In this document: positions 1-7,483 of the stretch, piece after piece
How positions within the stretch are numbered: position 1 is the first letter of the stretch
Layout of the letters: every line of letters starts with the position of its first letter
Assembly: GCA_947480465.1 (NCBI GenBank)
Contig: CANKCT010000038.1
Span: 1 to 7,676, forward strand
From: Actinomycetota bacterium
GTDB taxonomy: Bacteria; Actinomycetota; Actinomycetes; Nanopelagicales; Nanopelagicaceae
DNA length: 7,676 bases
Direction: 5' to 3'
Notes under the pieces: generated by a model
The model's input: only the letters and a program-made list of their open reading frames with translations
Databases searched by the model: none
Told to the model about the DNA's origin: nothing
Position numbers and translations under genes: made by a program

Positions 1-1164
1 ACTTTAGGAATAGTTGGTTTTGGGCGCATTGGGCAATTAGTGGCTGCACGTATGCAAGCTTTCGGAATGGATGTCATAGCTTATGACCCATATCTACAAC
101 CTGCGCGTGCGGCTCAACTGGGAGTCCGCTTAGTTGACTTAGATGAACTGCTTCGCACATCTGATTTCATCACAATTCACTTGCCAAAAACTAAAGAAAC
201 CGCAAACTTGATTGGGGTTGAAGCGCTAAAGAAAGTTAAGCCTTCGGTGCGCATTGTTAATGCTGCTCGCGGTGGAGTCTTAGATGAAGCAGCGCTCTAT
301 GACGCAATTGTTGAAGGCCGCGTTGGCGGTGCTGGACTTGATGTTTTTGCAACCGAACCTTGCACAGATTCTCCTTTATTTACTCTAGATAAAGTCGTTG
401 CAACCCCACACCTAGGTGCATCAACGGATGAGGCACAAGAGCGTGCAGGAATCGCTGTTGCAGTTTCTGTCCGTAAAGCGCTAGCTGGTGAACTCGTACC
501 AGATGCCGTCAATGTAAAAGGCGGGGTTATTGCACAAGAGATAAGGCCAAGTTTGCCGTTGGTCGAAAAAATGGCACAAATTGCCACCGAACTACTTGGT
601 GAAGCACCAGTGCACATGGATATCCAAGTACGTGGCGAGATTTCGGTTCACGATTCATCGATTCTTGCCATCAGCGCGCTCAAAGGTTCACTCATTGCAG
701 TTGGTGCGGAAGAAGTGACGTACGTTAATGCGCCTGGACTTGCCGCTGAACGTGCCATGACTTCGGCAGTATCGACAACCGCAGATAGCGCTGAATATCG
801 CTCAATGATCTCTTTGCGTGCGGCAACTGGCAGCGGAAAATCTATGACGGTTGATGGAACACTCATGGGAATCAAGCAGACTCAAAAGATTATCGGGATA
901 GATTCATTCTCATTAGATCTTCCACCAACTGCGCATATTTTATTCTTGCGCTATGTAGATCAACCCGGCGTCATCGGTACTGTTGGCCACACTCTTGGTC
1001 AAGCAGGTATCAATATTGCGGGCATGCAAGTAGCCCGCAGTGAGGTCGGTGGAAAAGCACTGATGGCATTAACTGTTGACTCTGATGTCAGTGATGAAAT
1101 TCTTGCTACTATAAAGAAAGAGACAAACGCCGAATCGGTTCGCGCAGTTGTATTGGTGGATTAA
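1..1164 (+). CDS. serA: D-3-phosphoglycerate dehydrogenase, 5'-truncated by window edge
   Basis: SerA catalyses NAD-dependent oxidation of 3-phosphoglycerate to 3-phosphohydroxypyruvate, the first step of serine synthesis in the cytoplasm. The frame is open from base 1, so the gene starts outside the window; roughly 140 N-terminal residues are missing. Counting from base 1, the Rossmann motif GFGRIG is at residues 6-11 with the NAD-ribose Asp at D29. The catalytic Arg (AARGG) is R90, the Glu (ATEP) E119 and the His (TPHLGAS) H137. An intervening ASB-type domain covers about 170-305 and a C-terminal ACT domain 312-387, so this is the long form found in Actinobacteria. In the ACT domain Y318, D320 and N338 have the same spacing as the serine-binding Tyr461/Asp463/Asn481 of the Mycobacterium tuberculosis enzyme, which suggests feedback inhibition by serine is kept. 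The stop codon overlaps the leuB start by one base, so it is the first visible gene of the operon. Confidence 0.96.
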   Translation, partial: TLGIVGFGRIGQLVAARMQAFGMDVIAYDPYLQPARAAQLGVRLVDLDELLRTSDFITIHLPKTKETANLIGVEALKKVKPSVRIVNAARGGVLDEAALYDAIVEGRVGGAGLDVFATEPCTDSPLFTLDKVVATPHLGASTDEAQERAGIAVAVSVRKALAGELVPDAVNVKGGVIAQEIRPSLPLVEKMAQIATELLGEAPVHMDIQVRGEISVHDSSILAISALKGSLIAVGAEEVTYVNAPGLAAERAMTSAVSTTADSAEYRSMISLRAATGSGKSMTVDGTLMGIKQTQKIIGIDSFSLDLPPTAHILFLRYVDQPGVIGTVGHTLGQAGINIAGMQVARSEVGGKALMALTVDSDVSDEILATIKKETNAESVRAVVLVD

Positions 1165-2198
1165 TGAAAAGTATTAATTTAGCTGTCATCGCAGGTGATG
1201 GAATCGGTCCTGAAGTGGTCAATGAGGGATTGAAGGTTCTAGACGCTGTATCAAAGAAATATGATGTCGAATTCAAGCGAATCCCATTTGATTTAGGGGC
1301 GGCTTTTTGGCATCGCACAGGTGAAGTTTTACCTGATGCTACTTTGGCAGAGATTGCTAAAGCCGATGTAATTTTGCTCGGCGCAGTAGGAGATCCAACT
1401 GTTCCAAGCGGAATTTTGGAGCGCGGACTTTTACTCAAACTGCGCTTTGCCTTTGATCAGTATGTAAATTTGCGTCCAGCACGATTGATGCCAGGAGTTA
1501 CCGGTCCACTATCAACCAAAGCCCCAATCGATTTTATCGTTGTACGTGAGGGCACTGAAGGTCCATATGCCGGTGCAGGTGGCGTGCTAGCTGAGGGCAC
1601 TGATCATGAAGTTGCAACTGAGGAGAGTTTAAATACTCGCCGCGGGGCAGAGCGCGTTATCCGTGATGCATTTGAACGTGCGATGAAGCGTGAACGTAAG
1701 AAATTAACCTTGGTTCACAAAAACAATGTGCTCACTAGATCTGGAAGTTTATGGTCACGCACATTTAATGAAGTTGCCAAAGAGTACCCAAACGTAGCTA
1801 CTGATTATTTACATGTAGATGCAGCTTCAATGTTCTTCGTTACCAACCCAGAGCGCTTTGATGTTGTAGTTACCGATAATTTATTTGGCGATATTCTCAC
1901 TGATATTGCAGCGGCAATATGTGGGGGAATTGGTCTTGCAGCGTCTGGAAATATCAATCCAACAGGTAAGTTCCCATCAATGTTTGAACCTGTCCACGGA
2001 TCTGCACCTGATATTGCAGGAAAATTTATCGCCGATCCAACTGCAACTGTCATGTCTGTTGCCATGATGCTCGACCATTTGGGCTATGGTGATGCCGCAC
2101 GTGATGTTGAGCGAGCAGTTGCAGCAGATTTGTTATCACGTGGCGATAAAAAACGCAGTACATCTGAAGTTGGAGACGCGCTCGTCGCAGCGTTATAA
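1164..2198 (+). CDS. leuB: 3-isopropylmalate dehydrogenase
   Basis: LeuB oxidatively decarboxylates 3-isopropylmalate to 2-oxoisocaproate in leucine synthesis. With CimA downstream it can also act on the 3-methylmalate of the citramalate route. The 344 residues are a normal length. AGDGIGPEV is at 10-18. Substrate residues R94, R104, R128, Y135 and K186 fit the Thermus enzyme's R94/R104/R132/Y139/K185. The metal aspartates D219, D243 and D247 keep the 217/241/245 spacing. HGSAPDIAG at 278-286 carries D283, equivalent to the Asp that selects NAD over NADP. The [11 protein letters not shown] segment is typical of actinobacterial LeuB. The ATG shares its A with the serA stop (TAATG), suggesting translational coupling; only a weak GGTGGA lies very close upstream. 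Tartrate or isocitrate dehydrogenase relatives are less likely given the full LeuB residue set and the neighbours. Confidence 0.95.
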   Translation: MKSINLAVIAGDGIGPEVVNEGLKVLDAVSKKYDVEFKRIPFDLGAAFWHRTGEVLPDATLAEIAKADVILLGAVGDPTVPSGILERGLLLKLRFAFDQYVNLRPARLMPGVTGPLSTKAPIDFIVVREGTEGPYAGAGGVLAEGTDHEVATEESLNTRRGAERVIRDAFERAMKRERKKLTLVHKNNVLTRSGSLWSRTFNEVAKEYPNVATDYLHVDAASMFFVTNPERFDVVVTDNLFGDILTDIAAAICGGIGLAASGNINPTGKFPSMFEPVHGSAPDIAGKFIADPTATVMSVAMMLDHLGYGDAARDVERAVAADLLSRGDKKRSTSEVGDALVAAL

Positions 2199-2201
2199 CC
2201 C

Positions 2202-3281
2202 ATGAAAATTACACTCAACCCACATGCCAAAGATGATGCAACACGCAATGCATTAGTTGCCGAAGGTGGATTTGGAAAGTACTACACAGACCATATGGTG
2301 GTTTGTGAGTGGAGTGAAAAAGATGGCTGGAGTGAACCTGAATTAAAACCTTATGGTCCGCTTTCGCTAGATCCAGCAACTGCCGTCTTTCACTATGGCC
2401 AAGAGATTTTCGAAGGCATGAAGGCCTATCGTCAACCAGATGGTGGAATTGCCCTTTTTCGCCCCGAAGCTAACGCACAACGTTTTGCGAAATCTGCTGC
2501 ACGATTGGCACTTCCTGAAATGTCGGAATCACTATTTCTTGAAACGGTGGAAACTTTAGTTAAGCAAGATGCGGGTTGGGTTCCCGGCAAAGTAGGGGAG
2601 TCGCTCTACATCCGCCCTTTCATGATTGCAACCGAAGTTGGCTTAGGTGTGCGTCCTTCGAATAAGGCAACATACATTCTGATTGCAACGCCCGCCGGAG
2701 CTTATTTTGATCCATCAAAAGCCGTCTCGGTCTGGATTTCAACTGAATACGTGCGTGCTGCTATTGGTGGAACGGGCGAAGCAAAGTGTGGTGGCAATTA
2801 TGCAGCTTCACTAGTTGCCCAAAAAGCTGCCGCAAAAGAAGGCTGCGATCAAGTTGTTTGGATTGATGCCAAAGAGCGCAAATGGATTGAAGAGATGGGC
2901 GGCATGAATCTTTATTTTGTTAAGGGTTCTGGCGCAGATGCATCTGTGATAACTCCCAAGTTAACGGGCACACTTTTGCCAGGCATAACTCGCGACTCAA
3001 TTTTGTCTGTTGCAAAAGATCTCGGGTATAAAACCGAAGAGGTCATGTTAAGTGTTGAAGATTGGCGAGACGGTGTTGCATCAGGTGAGATCACCGAAAT
3101 CTTTGCATGCGGTACGGCCGCCGTTGTATCCCCAGTCGGACAAGCAAAAAGTGCCATGGGCACTTGGGTAACTGGAGATGGTCAGCCTGGTGTAATCACA
3201 ATGCAGATCCGCAATCATTTATTGGGTATTCAGCATGGATCAATTACTGATACACATAACTGGGTTCGTAAGGTTTGCTAA
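2202..3281 (+). CDS. ilvE: Branched-chain amino acid aminotransferase
   Basis: IlvE is the PLP enzyme that interconverts leucine, isoleucine and valine with their 2-oxo acids, using glutamate/2-oxoglutarate; it is the last step of all three pathways. The 359 residues match the fold-type IV group with an N-terminal extension found in Actinobacteria and eukaryotes, longer than the roughly 310-residue E. coli form. The PLP lysine is K195 in AKCGGNYAAS. E231 in IEEMGGMN aligns with the Glu that contacts the PLP ring nitrogen. FHYGQEIFEGMKAY at 63-76 and the Thr/Ala-rich FACGTAAVVSP phosphate-binding loop are present. The ATG lies three bases after the leuB stop. No clear Shine-Dalgarno is visible before it, so initiation probably relies on coupling to leuB translation. 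The stop codon shares one base with the cimA start. Confidence 0.95.
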   Translation: MKITLNPHAKDDATRNALVAEGGFGKYYTDHMVVCEWSEKDGWSEPELKPYGPLSLDPATAVFHYGQEIFEGMKAYRQPDGGIALFRPEANAQRFAKSAARLALPEMSESLFLETVETLVKQDAGWVPGKVGESLYIRPFMIATEVGLGVRPSNKATYILIATPAGAYFDPSKAVSVWISTEYVRAAIGGTGEAKCGGNYAASLVAQKAAAKEGCDQVVWIDAKERKWIEEMGGMNLYFVKGSGADASVITPKLTGTLLPGITRDSILSVAKDLGYKTEEVMLSVEDWRDGVASGEITEIFACGTAAVVSPVGQAKSAMGTWVTGDGQPGVITMQIRNHLLGIQHGSITDTHNWVRKVC

Positions 3282-4870
3282 TGCCAGTCTCCGATGCATT
3301 TCATATATACGACACCACTTTGCGTGATGGCGCACAACAAGAAGGTCTAAATCTGTCTGTTCATGACAAGTTAGCGATTGCTCGCCACTTAGATGATTTA
3401 GGCGTTGGTTTTATCGAAGGTGGTTGGCCTGGTGCTAATCCGAAAGATACTGAGTTTTTTGCTCGAGCTAAAAAAGAGCTAGTTCTGAAGAACGCTACAT
3501 TTGTCGCCTTTGGCGCAACTCGTCGTCCCAATGTAAAAGCCGCTGATGATGTTCTATTAGGTGCACTTCGTGATTCTGGTGCTCCTGCAGTGACGCTGGT
3601 GGCAAAGGCATTTGATCGTCACGTAGATTTAGCACTGAAAACTACATTGGATGAAAACCTAGCAATGATTCGTGATTCAGTTACGCATCTAATTGCAGAG
3701 GGCCAGCGGGTATTTCTAGATGCAGAGCACTTCTTTGATGGCTACCGACATAACAAGGCATACGCTTTAGAAGTTGTACGAACTGCAGCCGAAGCTGGCG
3801 CTGATGTAATTGCTTTGTGTGATACCAACGGTGGAATGCTGCCAGATGAATTATCACAAGTAGTTCATGATGTTTTAACTACAAGTTCTGCCCGCTTAGG
3901 TATTCACTGTCACAATGACACCGGATGTGCAGTTGCTAATTCAATGGCAGCGGTAGCAGCAGGTGCAACACATGTTCAAGGCACTCTCAATGGTTATGGC
4001 GAACGTACTGGTAATGCTGATCTTGTGACTATCATCGCTAACTTAGAGTTAAAGAAAGACAAGTTAGTCCTGCCAAGTAATTTGTTGCGTGAGGCATTTC
4101 GGATTTCACATGCAATTGCTGAAGTTACAAACGTTTCATCAAGTGCCAGACAGCCATATGTAGGTGTCTCGGCATTTGCGCATAAAGCAGGTCTCCATGC
4201 CAGTGCAATTAAAGTGGATCCATCTTTGTATCAGCATGAAGATCCAGCATCTGTCGGAAACGATATGCGAATGTTGGTTTCTGACATGGCAGGTCGTGCA
4301 TCAATTGAATTAAAATCACAAGAACTTGGTGTGGATTTAGGCGGAGATAAAGAACTAATCGGTCGTATTGTTGATCGAGTTAAAGAAATGGAATCGCGTG
4401 GATTCACTTTTGAAGCAGCCGATGCTTCTTTTGAACTACTGGTAAATGAAGAGATTCTCGGAAAGCGCCCTTCATTTTTTTCAATTGAACATTGGTTAAC
4501 AACCGTTGAGCGTGCCGAAGATCAAAGCATTGTGACCAAAGCTGAAGTGACCGTTACTGCAAAGGGTGAAAGAATTATCTGCAGCGGAACTGGAAATGGC
4601 CCAGTTAATGCCTTTGATAACGCACTGCGTACTGGGCTTAAAAAGCTTTATCCAGAGCTAGAAGTCCTAGAACTAACTGACTACAAAGTTCGAATTTTAG
4701 AGGGACGTTTAGGAACGGGAGCAATCACTCGCGTATTAGTTGAAACAAGCGATGGTAAGGGTGAGTGGAGCACCGTAGGCGTGCATGAAAATGTCATCGC
4801 CGCCTCGGCAATGGCCTTAGAAGATGCATTGACTTTCGGTTTGATTCGGCAGGGTCTTCAACCTAATTAG
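3281..4870 (+). CDS. cimA: (R)-citramalate synthase, CimA type
   Basis: CimA condenses pyruvate with acetyl-CoA to give (R)-citramalate, the entry to threonine-independent isoleucine synthesis. The 529 residues carry an HMGL-like TIM barrel (about 7-280) and a C-terminal LeuA-type regulatory dimer domain (about 400-525). YDTTLRDGAQQEG at 10-22 supplies the catalytic/metal R15 and D16. GIHCHNDTG at 207-215 supplies the metal histidines H209 and H211. NGYGERTGNADL at 237-248 is the second family signature, and FAHKAGLHAS at 299-308 follows. IEGGWPGANPKD at 45-56 is typical of the CimA subfamily of Geobacter and Actinobacteria, where true 2-isopropylmalate synthases differ. Isoleucine is a plausible feedback effector through the C-terminal domain, but no effector residue was checked. 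The ATG at 3281 shares a base with the ilvE stop, with GTAAGG seven bases upstream. A TTG two codons earlier is less likely. A 2-isopropylmalate synthase role cannot be excluded without an assay. Confidence 0.92.
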   Translation: MPVSDAFHIYDTTLRDGAQQEGLNLSVHDKLAIARHLDDLGVGFIEGGWPGANPKDTEFFARAKKELVLKNATFVAFGATRRPNVKAADDVLLGALRDSGAPAVTLVAKAFDRHVDLALKTTLDENLAMIRDSVTHLIAEGQRVFLDAEHFFDGYRHNKAYALEVVRTAAEAGADVIALCDTNGGMLPDELSQVVHDVLTTSSARLGIHCHNDTGCAVANSMAAVAAGATHVQGTLNGYGERTGNADLVTIIANLELKKDKLVLPSNLLREAFRISHAIAEVTNVSSSARQPYVGVSAFAHKAGLHASAIKVDPSLYQHEDPASVGNDMRMLVSDMAGRASIELKSQELGVDLGGDKELIGRIVDRVKEMESRGFTFEAADASFELLVNEEILGKRPSFFSIEHWLTTVERAEDQSIVTKAEVTVTAKGERIICSGTGNGPVNAFDNALRTGLKKLYPELEVLELTDYKVRILEGRLGTGAITRVLVETSDGKGEWSTVGVHENVIAASAMALEDALTFGLIRQGLQPN

Positions 4871-4871
4871 A

Positions 4872-5636
4872 TTATTTAAAGTCAGGCGTGTGCGAAAGAT
4901 TCTCTAAATAAAGCTGAGAAGCCTCACGGCGACCATTACATTCCAGAATTGCAAATATTTTGATCGTTTCCTGCCTAATCGTTGACTCTGAATATCCAAG
5001 AATCACACCGATGGCAGAATTCGTTCGCCCCTCGCTCATCATGCGCAAAATAACTCGTTGACGTTCAGTGAGTTTTGCATGTGAAATTCCATTAGCTTCG
5101 ATAGTTTTCTTGGTACTGACTCGACGTAGATGCGGCTGCAAATCAATATTACGATAGATGTAGAGTGACAATAAATTTCCAATGGATTTTAAAAATGTAT
5201 CAATTTCTGCGTCGGGTTGGATGACTGGCTCACAGAAAATACCAAAGACAGAAACTGGTGTACCGCGTTTTTCAATAGGGAAGCAGATAAAGCTTTTTTC
5301 ACCATTTTCATAAGGTAAGGCTTTGAGTAACTCGTACTCGTCTGGCCATTTTGGCAAAGTGTTTATCCAAACAGTACTTCGCTCTCGAATTGCATCGGTA
5401 ATTGGATATCGATCCTGAAGATTGTGTAAAGTAGAGTAGGGATCGATTGTGGATTGCTTAAATCCATATTGTGAAACGTATTTGACCTGGTTTTCGTTGT
5501 TTAGTTCAGAGATAAATGCTGATGTTGCTTGAAGTGGCTGGAGAGTTGTTTCCACAACATGAGCTAAAAGCTCTTCTATCGAGTGCTCGTCTTTCACGAG
5601 AAAGGCAGCAAATTCGGAGACCAAGGTGATAAACAT
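4872..5636 (-). CDS. GAF-LuxR family transcriptional regulator
   Basis: This is a predicted cytoplasmic DNA-binding regulator of 254 residues with unknown ligand and targets. Residues about 16-165 look like a GAF-type sensor domain: a helical start (SIEELLAHVVETTLQPL), a central sheet with FICFPIEKRGTPVSVFGIFC at 116-135, and a closing helix at 144-160. Residues 189-245 are a LuxR/GerE helix-turn-helix: LTERQRVILRMMSEGRTNSAIG, then GYSESTIRQET as recognition helix and an NGRREA end typical of actinobacterial members. There is no receiver domain, phosphoacceptor motif or membrane segment. The ATG at 5636 is chosen because AAAAGGGG (5645-5652) sits eight bases upstream. A TTG at 5666 would add ten residues. 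The gene points away from xerC and converges on cimA with one base between stop codons, so it is outside both flanking operons. The small-molecule sensing role is inferred from the domain type only. Confidence 0.85.
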   Translation of the reverse strand: MFITLVSEFAAFLVKDEHSIEELLAHVVETTLQPLQATSAFISELNNENQVKYVSQYGFKQSTIDPYSTLHNLQDRYPITDAIRERSTVWINTLPKWPDEYELLKALPYENGEKSFICFPIEKRGTPVSVFGIFCEPVIQPDAEIDTFLKSIGNLLSLYIYRNIDLQPHLRRVSTKKTIEANGISHAKLTERQRVILRMMSEGRTNSAIGVILGYSESTIRQETIKIFAILECNGRREASQLYLENLSHTPDFK

Positions 5637-5644
5637 GTGCAGGG

Positions 5645-5652
5645 CCCCTTTT
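5645..5652 (-). promoter_or_regulatory. Ribosome binding site deciding the LuxR-type regulator start
   Basis: On the reverse strand AAAAGGGG lies eight bases before ATG 5636. The competing TTG start at 5666 lies upstream of this site, and the sequence before the TTG is part of a dyad, not purine-rich. This favours the shorter 254-residue protein. Confidence 0.7.
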
Positions 5653-5666
5653 CGTAGAGTTTTCAA

Positions 5667-5689
5667 AGCATGTTGGAGATCGACATGCT
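5667..5689. promoter_or_regulatory. Inverted repeat, candidate operator of the reverse-strand regulator
   Basis: AGCATGT (5667-5673) and ACATGCT (5683-5689) are perfect 7-base inverted arms with a 9-base spacer. They lie about 30 bases upstream of the chosen regulator start. The 16-base centre-to-centre spacing does not match a simple contiguous LuxR box, but a dimeric regulator could span it. It could be autoregulatory or form a hairpin in the transcript leader; the sequence alone does not decide. Confidence 0.4.
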
Positions 5690-5846
5690 CAACCCGAGTG
5701 TGTGAATTTAGTGGGGTGCACCGACAAATACGGGATAACCAGTGCGTGGTCTGTTCAGTGACTGGTCAATAGTGCGACCGATTGGAAACCGCCAAATCGC
5801 ACCGACCGAGCACCTAGATGGAAATGTCACGATGTAGCCTTCATCC
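5690..5846. other. Divergent intergenic control region between regulator and xerC
   Basis: Together with the dyad at 5667-5689 this gap must hold promoters for both directions, unless xerC is transcribed from elsewhere. No convincing -35/-10 pair was found on either strand. A lone TAAATT-like -10 (read on the reverse strand, about 5704-5709) has no good -35. Small symmetric elements are present: GGTGCACC at 5715-5722, CAGT-G-ACTG at 5756-5764, and CGATTGG/CCAAATCG (one bulged A) at 5779-5799. GCACCGAC occurs twice, at 5718-5725 and 5799-5806. No small ORF with a ribosome binding site was seen. Confidence 0.4.
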
Positions 5847-6761
5847 ATGAGCCCTGATGTGGAAGCTTTGGTGACAAACTTTCAGCGACACCTCACGGTC
5901 GAACGCAATCTTTCACCGCATACGTTGAGAGCGTATATGGGCGATTTAGCCTCCTTGGTTGAATACCTGTCAGCCTTGGGAATCACGGAGATTTCAGCAC
6001 TTGAACTTTCCCACCTGCGATCATGGTTAGCTAATCAAGCCGTAAAAGGAGGCGCGCGGACCACGATTGCAAGGCGTGCAGTTTCTATTCGATTATTTAC
6101 TCAATGGGCATATAAGAATAAATATATTGAAAAAGATGTAGGAGCCAACTTAGCTACGCCAAAATCTCATCGAACCCTGCCTGAGGTTTTGGAGATTGGC
6201 CAAGCACAGACCGCTATGGAGTCCATGGCACAGCGAGCAGGCGAGGAAAATACACCGATATCCCTGCGGGATCTCGCGATTCTTGAACTCCTCTATGCCA
6301 CAGGCGCTCGAGTTGCCGAACTGTGTGGATTAGACCTCGGCGATATTGATTACAATCGCAACACAATTCGAGTCTTAGGTAAGGGAAATAAGGAGCGGAC
6401 AATTCCGATGGGAAAGCATGCTGTGAAGGCGCTGGAAACCTGGATTGCCGATGGCCGCGATTCTTTACTCAGGCCCGAATCAGGACAGGCGGTTTTCTTA
6501 GGCGCTCGCGGCAAACGAATTGATCAGCGCACAGTCCGCACCGTTGTTTACGAGGCACTCTCAGCTATAGAAGGAATCGAGCGCATGGGTCCTCATGCAT
6601 TGAGGCATTCAGCAGCTACGCATTTATTGGAAGGTGGCGCTGATTTGCGAACAGTGCAAGAGATTTTGGGCCATGCATCACTTGCAACAACGCAGATATA
6701 TACCCATGTTTCCACCGAACGTCTTCATAAAGTATTTAAGCAGGCGCACCCACGTGCATAA
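5847..6761 (+). CDS. xerC: Tyrosine recombinase XerC
   Basis: XerC is one of the paired site-specific recombinases that resolve chromosome dimers at dif during division, working with XerD and FtsK. The 304 residues have the normal Xer layout: an N-terminal SAM-like core-binding domain (about 4-95, with VERNLSPHTLRAY at 18-30) and a C-terminal catalytic domain (about 112-295). The full catalytic set is visible: R155 (ATGARVAEL), K179 (LGKGNKER), H250 and R253 (HALRH), H276 (LGHAS) and the nucleophile Y285 (QIYTHVS). XerC rather than XerD is chosen because rpsB lies downstream, as xerC is placed in mycobacteria; the protein alone would not settle it. ATG 5847 is the first start after an in-frame TAG at 5835, and no Shine-Dalgarno precedes it, so translation may be leaderless or weak. 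Its last codons overlap the start of the next gene. Confidence 0.92.
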   Translation: MSPDVEALVTNFQRHLTVERNLSPHTLRAYMGDLASLVEYLSALGITEISALELSHLRSWLANQAVKGGARTTIARRAVSIRLFTQWAYKNKYIEKDVGANLATPKSHRTLPEVLEIGQAQTAMESMAQRAGEENTPISLRDLAILELLYATGARVAELCGLDLGDIDYNRNTIRVLGKGNKERTIPMGKHAVKALETWIADGRDSLLRPESGQAVFLGARGKRIDQRTVRTVVYEALSAIEGIERMGPHALRHSAATHLLEGGADLRTVQEILGHASLATTQIYTHVSTERLHKVFKQAHPRA

Positions 6762-7449
6762 CAAATCTTTAGTAGTTGTTCCTACATTCAATGAGATCGA
6801 AAGTATAGGTCGGCTTTTGGATGGACTCGCAGCACTTCCAGTTGACATTTTAATCATCGATGATGGGTCACCTGATGGCACTGCTGAATTTTGTCGCGCC
6901 AAAGGCGTTGAAGTGATTTCCCGAAGCGGAAAGCTTGGTCTCGGAAGTGCCTACCGACTTGGCTTTAAAGAGGGAATTGACCGCGGTTACCAACAGATTA
7001 TTCAAATGGATGCCGATGGATCACATCAGATTGCCGATTTGGTAAAAATGATGGAGTGGATTGGTAGTGAAGACCTCTTGATTGGATCGCGGTGGATTGA
7101 GGATGGAGCGACAAAAAATTGGAGCAAATTCCGTGAATATCTATCCCGCGGAGCCAACACGTATGCAAATGCCCTGCTCGCCCTCGGAGTTAAAGACTCA
7201 ACAGCCGGTTTTAGAATTTATGATGCACAACTACTGAAGAAGATGAATGTTGCCTCAATCAAAAGCGAGGGATACTGTTTTCAAATCGAGATGACCCGCA
7301 GAGCCTTAGCTTGTGGCGCTTCCATAGGTGAAATACCAATCACGTTCATCGAGCGGGCTCAAGGCACAAGCAAAATGTCATTTTCTATTGCCGCTGAGGC
7401 CATGTTTCGGATTTCGGCCTGGGGCCTTTTACGCCTAATTCGGCGGTAA
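6754..7449 (+). CDS. ppm1: Polyprenol-phosphate mannosyltransferase (GT2, DPM1-like)
   Basis: The likely reaction is transfer of mannose from GDP-mannose to polyprenyl phosphate on the inner face of the membrane, giving a lipid-linked mannose donor for protein O-mannosylation or lipoglycan synthesis. Numbered from GTG 6754 (231 residues): PTFNE at 10-14, DDGSPDGT at 36-43, GKLGLGSAYRLGF at 59-71, metal motif DAD at 86-88 followed by GSH, GSRW at 111-114, SRGAN at 131-135, DSTAGFR at 148-154, GYCFQIEM at 173-180, and RAQGTSKM at 201-208. These are the conserved blocks of the DPM1/Ppm1 family. The protein is only the catalytic domain: no transmembrane segment and no Lnt-like fusion as in mycobacterial Ppm1. 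The GTG overlaps the last eight bases of xerC in another frame. Homology begins directly after it (HNKSLVVVPTFNE), so longer starts inside xerC (ATG 6706, ATG 6634) are unlikely. Polyprenol-phosphate glucose synthesis is a less likely alternative. Confidence 0.88.
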   Translation: MHNKSLVVVPTFNEIESIGRLLDGLAALPVDILIIDDGSPDGTAEFCRAKGVEVISRSGKLGLGSAYRLGFKEGIDRGYQQIIQMDADGSHQIADLVKMMEWIGSEDLLIGSRWIEDGATKNWSKFREYLSRGANTYANALLALGVKDSTAGFRIYDAQLLKKMNVASIKSEGYCFQIEMTRRALACGASIGEIPITFIERAQGTSKMSFSIAAEAMFRISAWGLLRLIRR

Positions 7450-7451
7450 TT

Positions 7452-7463
7452 CTGCGCTCGCAG
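7452..7463 (+). other. Short dyad after ppm1 stop
   Basis: CTGC-GCTC-GCAG forms a 4-base stem with a tetraloop (or 5 base pairs with a 2-base loop), three bases after the ppm1 stop codon. No T-run follows, so it is not a typical intrinsic terminator. It may mark the transcript end or be chance. Confidence 0.25.
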
Positions 7464-7465
7464 CT

Positions 7466-7483
7466 CAGGTAAGATTCCACCTG
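7466..7483 (+). promoter_or_regulatory. Candidate rpsB promoter (-10 TAAGAT) inside a small inverted repeat
   Basis: TAAGAT at 7470-7475 fits the actinobacterial TAnnnT -10 pattern. It sits in CAGGT (7466-7470) - 8 bases - ACCTG (7479-7483), an inverted repeat that could be an operator. No recognisable -35 is 16-18 bases upstream (the best match, around TAATTC at 7447, is poor). If it is used, transcription would begin near 7482 and leave a leader of about 180 bases. This is the best candidate in the gap but remains weak. Confidence 0.35.

Noticed and set aside
297..875. Reverse-strand ORFs inside serA
   Set aside because: Ser/Ala/Thr-rich translations typical of antisense frames of a real gene; no start signals.
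1805..2067. Small ORFs on both strands inside leuB (1805-2065 reverse, 1885-2067 forward)
   Set aside because: They lie wholly within a conserved coding region that contains the LeuB metal aspartates, and have no ribosome binding site or recognisable protein.
3275..3280. TTG start at 3275 for cimA
   Set aside because: ATG 3281 has a GTAAGG at better spacing and forms the same 1-base stop-start overlap seen at the serA-leuB junction.
4871..4900. Bidirectional terminator between cimA and the regulator
   Set aside because: AT-rich bases are present, but no stem with a flanking T-run was found.
5637..5666. TTG start at 5666 for the GAF-LuxR regulator
   Set aside because: A TTG with no ribosome binding site, overlapping the edge of a dyad, while ATG 5636 has AAAAGGGG at good spacing.
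6214..6402. 62-residue reverse ORF inside xerC
   Set aside because: It is opposite the conserved recombinase Arg/Lys region and shows no signals of its own.
6634..6753. Longer mannosyltransferase with 40 extra N-terminal residues starting at ATG 6634 or ATG 6706
   Set aside because: The extra residues are the out-of-frame reading of the conserved catalytic end of xerC and match nothing in the GT2 family, whose homology begins right after GTG 6754.
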